From Blasia pusilla (Eukaryota > Marchantiophyta > Marchantiopsida > Blasiales): a DNA stretch of 64,000 nt. The first letter of the stretch is position 1; each line of letters begins with the position of its first letter. The position numbers were made by a program, and so were the translations under genes. A model generated the notes under the pieces. That model saw nothing but the letters and a program-made list of their open reading frames with translations. It did no database searches and was not told the origin of the DNA. The stretch is from assembly GCA_050084515.1 (NCBI GenBank), contig CM114272.1, forward strand, positions 49,414,001 to 49,478,000, written 5' to 3'. Shown here in pieces: positions 54,478 to 64,000 of this stretch.

Positions 54478-56583
54478 TCACACTGATGACCTACCTGTCC
54501 CTGAAAGCTCAACTTCGTCAAACTGGTCTACCAAGCTTAGAGAATCAACCAAAGCTAGGGTATTTTCATATTTGCATACCAGTTTTTGACAAAAGCAACC
54601 AATCATCATTCTATTTCCGCCTCTAGCTATATCTGGTACAATTGAGTAAAGAGAACAACACAATCTTCACCTCCATATGGTCTAAGTCACTTCGACCAAG
54701 ATTAAGTAGTTGATATAATATCAAAAATTGATGTGCTAAGCTCATTCAAGTACCAAGACTTTAGTAGTGATCTCCAATTTCTCAAGCCTAAGCTTAAACT
54801 CCATCTATCTCAAGAGAACCAGGTATACTAATTTGCTCGAACTGTAAAATGACCAGTTTCCTATGGGAGACTGACCTAATCTGGTTGCTTGAAATTGACC
54901 TAGAGTGGTTTCCCATGTGAGATGCAGTTGCATCATTATGTGACTTGGATGTCACATTCTTATCATAGCACTTCATCATCCAAAATCAAGCTCTGTTAGG
55001 AAGCCAACCTTTGAGGGTTAGTGATTACAATACCTTCTTCTTCTTGCTTCTGTGATTCCAATTTTAATAAACAATAAAAACATCAAAAGCTCTGGTGGTA
55101 GTTAGCTATTTTTCACTAAGACCAAGTTACTTCATACCTCACATAGCCCATCAGCTCATTTACTATAGACTTAATTAAACTTGCCCACTGATGACTTAAC
55201 TGTCCTTGAAAGCTCAACTTGATTAAACTAGTCTACCAGGTCTAGAGAATCAACCAAAGCTAGGGTGTTTTCATATTTTCACATCTTCTTGTGATAGAAC
55301 CAACGAATCATCGTTCTATTGCCGTCTCTGACTGTATCTGGTATAACTGAGTAAAGAGAACAACCCAATCTTCACCTCCATATGATCTAAGCCACTTCCA
55401 CCAAGATTAAGTAGTTGATAAAATATCATAAATTGATGTGCTAAGCTCATCCAAGTACATACTTAAGGAGTGATTTCGATTCCTCAAGCCTAAGCGTAAA
55501 CTGCATCTACCTCAACTGAACCAGATGTACTAACTTGCTGCAATTGTAAACTTACGAGTTTCCTACAAAAGATTGACTAGATTTGGTTGCCCAGAACTGA
55601 CTAGTTGCCCATGTGAGATGCAATTGTTGCATTATGTTTCTTCGATGTCATATTCTGATCCGAGCAACTCATCATCCGACAATCAACCTCTGTTATGAAG
55701 CCAAACTTTGAGGGTTGGTGATTACGATATCTTATTCTCCTTGCTTATGTGATTCCAATTTTAATAAATAGTAAAAACATCAGAAGTTTTGGTGACAGTA
55801 AGCTGAATTTTCATTCAGACTAGGTTACTTCATACCTCACATAGCCCATTAGCTCATCTACTGTTGACTTAATTGAACTTGCCCATTGATGACCTACTTG
55901 TCCTTGAAAGCTCAGCTTGGTTAAACTAGTCTACTAGGCCTAGAGAATCAACCAAATCTAGGGTGTTTTCATATTTGCAAATATGTTTGTGATAGAACCA
56001 ACAAATCATCATTCTATTGCCGTCTCTGACTATATCTGGTACAACTGAGAAAAGATAATAACATAAACTTCACCTCCATATGACCTAAGCCACTTCCACC
56101 AAGATTAAGCAGTTGATACAATATCATAAATTGGTGCACTAAGCTCATCCCAAGTACGTGCACTTAAGGAGTGATTTCGATTCCTCAAGCCTAGCGAATC
56201 GCATCTACCTCAATCGAACCAATTATTTACTAAGCCGAATCAGAACGGCCAATTTCCTACTATAGTCTCACCTGATTTGGTTGCCCAAAATTAACTTGAT
56301 CTGGTTGCCCATGTGAGATGCAGTTGTTGCATTATGTTATTTGGATGTCATATTATGATCAGAGCAGTTTATCATCCAACAAGAAGCCTCTATTATGAAG
56401 CCAACCTTTAAGGGTTAGTGATTACGATATCTTATTCTTCTTGCTTATATGATTCCAAGTTGAATGAACAGTAAAATCATTGGAAGCTATGATGGCAGTA
56501 AGCTGAATTTTCACTAAGACTAGTTTACTTCATATCTTGCATAACCCATCACCTCATGTACTGTAGACTTAATTGAACTTGCC
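54478..56583. repeat. Three tandem units of about 700 bp
   Basis: Units begin at about 54483, 55187 and 55883, each with GATGAC..ACTTGTCC..GAAAGCTCA, and share AGAGAATCAACCAAA, ATCATTCTATT, GAGTAAAGA, GATTAAG.AGTTGATA, TGTGAGATGCA and TTCACT.AGAC.AGTTACTTCATA. They end with ACTTGCCCA. Point differences and small indels are scattered. No open frame is conserved among the three. They precede the Helitron remnant and may be part of it. Confidence 0.9.
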
Positions 56584-57539
56584 CAAGCCAAGCATTATTA
56601 CCTAGTTAGGGAGTCTTATCTCTTGTACATATCGAGGTACATATCCCATAGGATGATATCCTAGGCTGGTTCACATAGAAGACCCAGTTCAAAAACTATC
56701 AGAAGAAGACGTCTATTCAATAGAAGTATATTATCTAAACTGAGACACTATAGAAGGAGTAGAGTTGTTCTACTAAGAAGGTTAGCATGTAGGACACAAT
56801 CCCGTACTTGGCCGTTTGCAGATATGTATCTCAAGCAATGGACTTCAACATGTTCACTGTCCATAAAGAAGATGCAATGTCGTGGGTACTGTGGTTATGT
56901 ACACTATTGTAGCTCACGTTCAAACATTATCCCTAATTGAATCCACCTCAAACCCACCATATGCTTTATGCAATGTCTTCTTGAGGGATCATATAATTCA
57001 TGAACTTTGTAAGTTTTAGGTATGTGACATGTGTATTGCAGACAAACCCCGTACACATTTCAATCTATACATGACACCTTCCTATATCAGGTCAATTCTC
57101 AACATGGATCCTCTGTAGATGCAACTTCTATCTATTGTGGACTCTAGAATAGGTGTTGAGAGAAAATTTAATGGTTTCTATAAAGGCTTTTTCTCTTTGA
57201 CATCTCTCCTAGATTCTCCGCTAATAGGATTCAACCTAAGCAATAATTCAGCTTCCAGCCACTCACATGTTTTGCCAGCGTTGAAAATAATTATGTACAT
57301 AAATTTGCAAGTTAATCCATTATTCAAGGACCATAAGACCTTAATAGATTTACCCAACCCATCATTAGGATTGATTGTCTTGCCTCCATCTTCCGTGTAG
57401 AGCATCATTAAGTCATCGCAAAAGAAGGGCCAGGTTACTCACAGTATGAGCTTTGACCCTTATCACCCTCCAAGACATAGTCTATTCCTTGCTTGTAAAG
57501 AAGATAACTTCTACAGATATCTATGACAATGGGAGTATC
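56584..57539 (+). other. Region before the Helitron coding remnant
   Basis: One open frame, 57119-57400 (93 codons, + strand), has protein-like composition but no motif I can assign. It may be a frameshifted N-terminal part of the Helitron protein. No 5' Helitron end could be fixed. Confidence 0.35.
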
Positions 57540-60500
57540 TGTCTTCGTACAAGTGCTTCCTCTAGAACTGAGCTACTTACAGACGCTTGTGGTACTTCCC
57601 TTGACCCGAATCTAACAATAGAGACAGCCTCATTTCCTTTCATGTTTCCCTTCCATCGTGGCTACTTTACTGGTAGTAGTATGTTTCCAAAGTACATAAG
57701 AAATCGCACACGTCAGCTCTTCAGTCTATTCTCATTGTACAAACAATACGAACTTCTAATGCACCAATCACGGCACGCTATTTCCTTATGTTCCAATTCA
57801 CATACATTCATACTGAACAAGGAGATGGAGAAGCTGACAAAAGATAGGCCTCACCTTTATGAGGAAGACTTGTACCACGAGCTCTCCAAATATTCCATAA
57901 GTCCCTAGATACGAGGTAGTCCATCTTGGCTTAAGCAACATCTTAAGGATCTTAAGGCTATGGTACATAAATGGGAAATGCCCCATCTATTCATAACTCT
58001 TACTTCAGATGAAGTCTCAGATACAAGATGGTTAGGGATCCCTGATATAGAGACGTTACTTAAGAAATTCAATCCTACCTTCACCTGGCGGGTTGCTCCG
58101 GCTGAATGTGCGCAACTCTTCCACCTCAGACTTCATTCATTCCTTTCCTCATTTTTTTTCTGCAGGTCCTCAGATACTTGGAAAGGTGCATGACTACCTT
58201 ATCCGCTATGAATTATAGGGCAGAGGTAGTCTCCACTGCCATATGATACTTTGGATAGATGAAGCTGATCTAGAACGCATACCATCAAAAATATGTACTA
58301 CATTCCTGTACCTGGCACACTAGCACTAAGCACTATGTCAATGCTCAGTGAAAACAACAAAGCAAGTGATATTCTACTAGACTTAGTCCTCCACAAACAA
58401 CTACATAGGTGCAAGGAGCGGGTTTACATGATTAGGAAGAAGAAGTCCAAGCCTTACTGGAGACTGGGGTTCCCTAGCAGTGTGAATCCTAACCCTACTC
58501 CATTCATTGATCTAGTAACAATGAAATGGAATCATTACAGGCCATCATTAGAGCACCGGAATGTGATACCTTATCATCCTCTCCTATTAGTATTATGGGG
58601 AACTCACATGAACATCCAAAGGGTTACAAATGCAGATTGGTCCTTCTACTTGCTGAAATATGCTTTGAAGTCTGAGCCAACTGGTTGCCTAGATATAGAT
58701 ACAGAAACAGCCAAGTGTCTTGGTCTTGAGGGTTTGGATGAGGTTAAGCTTAGGTTCGTATCAGGAGCCGTACTGAAGAGATCCCTTTCATCAATGGAGG
58801 CTGCCTTGACATCTCTTTAAATACCAATGATATATAGATCTAGAGTTGTCCACTACATTGATTCTAAACCTCCCAACAGAAGGACCAACCTATGCAAGAA
58901 TGCCTCAACATCATGCATTCACCCTACTACTATCTACTATAATAGACCTCAAGTATCAGAGAATGAAACCATCTTTCAGTACTAGTCAAGCCATGAGTGG
59001 CTGAAGGTTGTTCCAAATAAACACCGTAAGGAAATTATTGGTTTAGATAACTTGGGTAATGTGGTAGCTAAGTCCAATCGCATTGTTTGTTTCACAGAGT
59101 TCCATCCTCTCTATCAATGGAATGAGTTCTTCTATTCAGTTCTGCTAGGTAGCACTGTTTTTAGATCATATGAACAAATTGTATCATCCAAGGCTACTGG
59201 TTGGACTTACTTGCATGAGTGTGTTCATAGAGGAATAATCAAGTCTATGGATATTTTCCATGATCTAATTAAGTCACATGCATAGAGAAATTTGTGGACT
59301 AAAGTCCATGAAGCACATATTATAGTTAAAGCTACAAATGTACTTCAGGCTGAATTGGCAACTGATTTATCTACAATGGTGTCCACTGAACGTACCTTTA
59401 ATCATAGCTCCCCAAGACTACATCCTGTAGAAGATTGTGGCATTGACCCAACAACTCTCAATGAAGAGCAGCAGAACCTATTCCACAAGCTTAGAAAAAT
59501 ATATTTTGGTCTAGTAATCCTCTCAAGTGCCCTAGGCTATGGGAAGTCCTACTTCATAAAATTTGTGTACAAGTTTTGGTCTTCCAAAAACATGTCTCCA
59601 CTCCTTGCTACAACAACGGGTATTGCTGCCGTTTGGCTCCATGAACATGCGCAGTCCACTCAGCTTTTGCTATTCCTATTCGTGGTGATCTACTAGCAAT
59701 GCATGCCACTTATGATTCATACATCTGACTTAGATCTGCCCAAGTGATTATAATTGATGAATTCTCTACGGTGATGTGCAAGCTGTTGTAAATTATAGCC
59801 ATGCGTGTTCATGAGGTTTCCCATTCTCACATTACAAAGCCATTTGCTAGTAAATTATTAGTGCTGGTTGGAGATCCATGCCAGCTACCACCTATATGCA
59901 GCCATAAGACTTCAACATATTGCACAGGCTATCACATCAGATCATCATCATTACTTCAATCTCCTATATCATTTGAATTGGTATTGCCTATGCGGCACTC
60001 AAAGGATCCTTCTTTCAATCAGTTTTGAATTCAATAAGGACCAAGTTGCCTTCTGAATCCCAGATACTTCAGTGCCTAGGATCTTGCTTTGTTTATGAGA
60101 ATGAGGCAACAGATTATGTATCATTAGATACAACCATTATTTCCACACACTAGGAAGACGTATCATTATTTAACCTTGTTGCATTAAAGCGAATTTTTGG
60201 AGATGCTTCAATTCTGAAAGTTGATATACTTACATATGCACGAGCATCATCTCAGGGTTCTTCATTCCACCAATTGACCTTTATTGCTAAGCATTGCAAA
60301 GTTATGCTTACATCTAACATCAATTAGAAACTTCAAGCAGCCAATGGCTTAGTTGCATGTATAACTAATATTCTTTATGAGGATGATGTACTAGTCAAAA
60401 TTATTGTCAAGCTTGATTCTAATGGCAGATCTATCCCTGTTACTAGAACCAACTTTGCTACATTGAGGTATGACTCAAACCAGAAGTACACTATGAGAAC

Positions 60501-60705
60501 ATTTCTTCTAGTATTAGGTTACGCAATGACAGTTCATAAAAGCCAAGGATCTACAAAAAATTGTCCATGCTTGCTTGTTATTAGGTCTATTTTTGCTTGT
60601 AGGCTATCATATGTTATGCTATCCTGGGTTAGGTCAAGGATTCAACTACGGATACTAGGTAAACTTGAGCCTTATGATTTCTCTGTTATTGGTCTGTTCT
60701 CTTAA
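57540..60705 (+). pseudogene. Helitron Rep-helicase, decayed
   Basis: Rolling-circle Rep plus PIF1-type helicase. The Helitron-like N domain starts with FPFMFPFHRGYF and LFSLFSLYKQYELLMHQSRH. Then MPHLFITLTSDEVSDTRW and an HxH metal site in GRGSLHCHMILWIDEADLE (about 58213-58270). The tyrosine motif reads WSFYLLKYALKSEPTG (about 58640-58685). Helicase: Walker A region ALGYGKSYF (about 59540), IIIDEFSTV (59748), LVGDPCQLPPI (59870) and the C-terminal TVHKSQGST with a shortened SWVRS box, ending at 60705. More than ten stops and frameshifts. No intact 3' hairpin or CTRR end was pinned down. Confidence 0.85.
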
Positions 60706-60746
60706 GATTTTGGCTTTATCTTTTTCATTATGGCACACTAAGTAAC

Positions 60747-61794
60747 ATGTCAACAAGAGGGAACTCTAGCAGAGGACACGTTGCGAGGACTTCATCCCAA
60801 GTCCCCGAACAAGTGCCACTCCCATTGTATGAACATGAGACTAACCCAACTGTATTGCGGACAATGCATTCCACCAATGACCAACATCAACAGGACAACA
60901 CTACACTTGAGGTAGTATTCTCCACCACAAGCACGTTTCCTCTTTGCATTACCTCTCAAACTCTGTTCTAACGTATTCTCACCAGGTGCCTTCAAGCTAT
61001 CTTGATTTTGCAAGCATGATCCTGAGTGACATCAAATCTGAGCTCGAAGAGCACAGGCAGCGCTTTATTTTCCCAACTGATAACTAAATTAAATACATGG
61101 ATAATCTAGGCCTAGTTCCATCATTCTAAGAGCACGGGCTAGCTGGCAAGCAGATTTATACTCTAATCAATAAAGGACATATGTGGGACTCCAAGTTCCA
61201 CCGTATCAACAAAATTGCACCAGCGTCAAGTATTCCCATTGTTTAATATTTATATGTTTCTAATGCAATTTCTATTCTATTCATCAACCTCAAAGAAGAC
61301 CTCTCCACTGACTTGTGCATTCACCTACAGGTATCCAGAAAGAATCCCTCAAATTCAAAAAAGTGGACTTTAAAGAGACCACTCTAAGTAGGAAGGATGC
61401 AGAACGTCTTTTCAATACAATCTCAGGGGAGATCATACTAGATCAGCTCCGCGTACTAAGACATCAAATGCATCTTCCTAAGAAGATGCTACTTGACCTA
61501 TCCTCGGAAAAATCCACTCACCTTACTGACAGGATGAAAGTTGCCCAGGATAATGGTCAACTTCCAGATTTTGAGCCATTACCAATTGATGTCAATAATC
61601 CAAACCACTTCCCAGCCTTAGCGGAGTTTGACGATGTCGTTATACTATCAAGTACTCCACATTTTGATGCACTATCTAAATCTAAACTTGATATGCCAAT
61701 CAGAAGTACATTAGACTTTGCTTCCAGGTCAAACTCAGCCTCTGAGTACAATTCAACTCTCCAGTCCCCAAGCAAGGGGGAGTGTACATCTTAG
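60747..61794 (+). CDS. Unrecognised, probably spliced gene just downstream of the Helitron helicase
   Basis: Exon 1, 60747-60910, starts MSTRGNSSRGHVARTSSQVP. An intron of 74 bases (GTAGTATTC ... CTCACCAG, 60911-60984) leads to exon 2 (YLDFASMILSDIKSELEEHR), which has stops by 61095 and near 61245. A pyrimidine tract with CACCTACAG at 61322-61330 precedes exon 3, open to 61794 for about 155 codons (FKETTLSRKDAERLFNTISG, later a Ser-rich end). No family is recognised. It lies 42 bases after the helicase in the same direction, so it may be an extra Helitron gene or host sequence beside or inside the element. Two stops in exon 2 suggest decay or a wrong splice model. Confidence 0.4.
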
Positions 61795-62871
61795 ATGCAA
61801 TCTCTATTTTTGCTCATATTTCAAAATGTCTTGCAGCAATATAGCTCTATTTTTCTCCACCCATACAACTACTTGTGGGAATTTCAATTTCTATTATGTC
61901 TATTCTTTTTCCAATCTATTGTTTACTTATGATGCAGTGGCCTATCAAGCTTGCCTATCTAAAATTCTCTTCATCCTCCAATTACTTCCACGAATCTAAC
62001 TTCTTTTCTGTTTATTGTATTTACAGATGTCTGTTTAGAGTTTATGGTGCACTGAACTATCAAGCTCTTTTGTTACACTGTGGCAAGGTGGTTGTTATAG
62101 GATTTTCATGTTCATTTTTCTTCTTTAGAGGCAACACGGCTAAATTTTTTATGTCAGAATTGCCATTAGTATATGGTAGATTTTCTTCACCCGTCATCTT
62201 GCATTGATGCAGATTTATGCTACACTTGTGGACTGATCTAGCTAGACAATTCTTTCATGCAGGATGTAGCCCATTCAAATGTGCCTTGGACTACGCAACC
62301 ACTTTAGGACCAATTGCCATATAGTGATCTGCTTCAGGAAAGGATACAACATTTTCTTTTTCTTTTAATGTACGATGTTGTTATGTCAGTCATTTTTCAC
62401 CAGTTCCCACTTTATCTTTCAGTTGGATTCTTGTTGCTTGGTACTTTCAACTGCAGTTCAATTCTAGCCATTACATTTCAATGAGAACTATGAGCTCTTT
62501 CTCATTATTGACTTATATAGTGTAGTGGATGAGTCAAGTGGTTGATCAGTTCTAACTTCTTAACTACTGGTCCACCCAGGTATTTTCTGCGTAAGGCTTC
62601 AGTTCAGCCGCACCATATCTCATCCACTCCACTTCCAGTAGTATTGGAAGTACCGTAGTGCATTATTTCCTTTTGTCATTCTAACATGAATATAATTCGT
62701 TCTTCTATTTTTATGATTATTTTATGATCTATTTTGTCAACCTCTATACTTTCAATTGCCACTTGGTATTGACTGAACTCTAGGCATATTAGATCCATGT
62801 CACTACATCCAGGCTCTTTGTACTTATCCTTCAACTTCTCATTTTTTGCATTTTTTGTGGATTCACATGCA
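61795..62871. other. No gene seen
   Basis: AT-rich sequence with scattered short frames and pyrimidine tracts. 61875-62207 is open for 110 codons on + but is rich in Phe, Ser and Leu as expected of T-rich DNA. Nothing is supported. Confidence 0.6.
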
Positions 62872-63292
62872 GATAAGGGTGAGGGCAAGGACGTGGAGAA
62901 GGAGGTACCAATCAAAGGAGGCAACATCAAGGCAGCATGGAAGCATCACACTTGCAACTGCTGCAATAAATCAGATTGAGAATCCTGCTACATCCATTGA
63001 GGTGAATGGAACTGTTCCTCTATATTTTTATAGGAGGATTTCATCAGCCCTTGATGCAATAGAGATTAGATCAGCTACACTTACTTATGCCCTTGCTGAT
63101 GTTACTACATCCATGCACTCAGCAATGGTTGATTCATTTAGGAATGATCTTGCTCTTGACGAAGCAAATCAGAAGTTCATAACAACAAAAGAGGAAGTTA
63201 TAAGCGTGCTATCATGTTTAGAATCTTACATAGTCCATGATGAATCACTCCATAAAAAAGTCTCCATCATAAAAGATGTATTTCAGCTGTAG
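62872..63292 (+). CDS. Unrecognised 3' exon, helical protein
   Basis: A possible acceptor TTCACATGCAG ends at 62871. In one frame the exon opens with DKGEGKDVEKEVPIKGGNIK and a Cys/His cluster (HHTCNCC), then stops at 62977. In the next frame it continues open to 63292 with VNGTVPLYFYRRISSALDAI, TTKEEVISVLSCLESYIVHD and IKDVFQL. A frameshift near 62970 would join them. Composition suggests helical protein; no domain is recognised. It could be the last exon of the 60747 gene, but no donor linking them is evident. Confidence 0.35.
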
Positions 63293-64000
63293 GATTTCCA
63301 TGGCAATTACATATAAATAGTATTTTCAGAAGAGCCTAAGTTGTGCTCCTATAATACATAATTATTGATTTTGTCTCTGTGCAATGCTTTATGCTTGATT
63401 GCTGCTTTATTTAAGTATTCCTCTTCAGTAAATTTCATGCATAACAAGCCTCATTACCATCTTCTTATATATGTTTCCATAATATCTTATGACATCTCTT
63501 TTCTACATTCAGGCATGTCTATTCCACTTTGGATTATACCATGCTCCCCACTCATACATCAATCATTGTTAGGAAATTGTGCAACACAACACATGCAACA
63601 TTAGGGGTAATCAATTCCAACAGGTTGTAGTATAGATCTTCAATTGACTTCGCAAGCCTGTGGCTTTCATGTCAACTTCAATGAACAACTTGTGTTGCAT
63701 TTACAAGCAAAGATAACAATCCAACATTAGTGGTTATTTCTTTCAGCGTTTTGAGTTAACTACAGAACACGACAGAGCACATGTTCTGATGCTATACCAT
63801 CAGATTTGGAGTCTTCAAGATTCTAAATAGCTTTCTCCTTGCCTTGTTCTCTATTCTGTGACACCATAAGTACCATTTCAACTTCTATTTGCAAACACTC
63901 ATGTCTCCTTTCATAAGTTTCTCAATCACCGATTTAGGTTTACAATATGGGAACATGAAGTTGTCACTTCTGGCTTTCTCCGACACACAAAAGCATTTTC
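63293..64000. other. No gene seen
   Basis: AT-rich, no open frame beyond 79 codons, no repeat shared with the rest of the window. Confidence 0.6.

Noticed and set aside
61875-62207. Membrane-protein-like open frame of 110 codons
   Set aside because: Rich in Phe, Leu, Ser and Tyr as expected from random T-rich DNA; no conserved motif.

Overview
This is eukaryotic nuclear DNA made almost entirely of nested, decaying transposable elements. I see no intact host gene, rRNA or tRNA. Ty3 elements with a plant-type chromodomain, plant-style initiator-tRNA priming, Ty1/copia, a Helitron and a Mutator-like (MULE) transposon together point to the green lineage. A Ty3 element carrying a DNA cytosine methyltransferase points further to a streptophyte (charophyte) alga, because retrotransposon-borne methyltransferases have been reported from charophytes and dinoflagellates (de Mendoza and colleagues, 2018). 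A stonewort-like genome is my best guess; it is inference from element families only.

The main player is a roughly 10 kb Ty3 family, called Ty3-A here. Its gene order is ORF0, gag with a zinc knuckle, aspartic protease, DNMT3-like cytosine-5 methyltransferase, reverse transcriptase, RNase H, DDE integrase and a PHD finger. One element therefore carries both a DNA-methylation writer and a chromatin reader. The best copy runs on the + strand from 44100 to 54331 with a possible TGAG target duplication. Other copies: copy 1 (- strand, 1-18735, interrupted twice), copy 2 (- strand, 24526-38631, interrupted once) and a 3' fragment (+ strand, 38632-40131). The termini are not ordinary LTRs. They follow a split pattern A ... 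B-A-B, the arrangement known from DIRS/PAT-like elements, although this family has a DDE integrase.

Copy 1 is interrupted by a 12.2 kb MULE-like transposon (6099-18285) flanked by a 9-bp duplication; without it the protease frame reads straight through. The MULE has a SWIM-zinc-finger transposase gene on +, a second multi-exon gene on -, and about 35-40 short palindromes with the arm TTGCAACCCGTCGGA. They sit in the introns, in the shared intergenic space and downstream of the second gene, and I see none outside the element. Copy 1 is also hit by a 1.27 kb LTR-like insertion (2547-3820).

Region 18740-24436 holds Ty3-B (- strand), interrupted by a 1.57 kb internally deleted copia element with a 5-bp duplication. 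Ty3-A copy 2 is split by a permuted chromodomain Ty3-C segment (28230-33452) in which the 3' end of pol, one LTR, the primer binding site and gag follow one another. Region 40132-44095 has no recognisable gene. Downstream of the main Ty3-A copy lie three tandem 700-bp repeats (54478-56583), a decayed Helitron Rep/helicase gene (57540-60705), and two unrecognised, possibly spliced coding regions (60747-61794 and 62872-63292).
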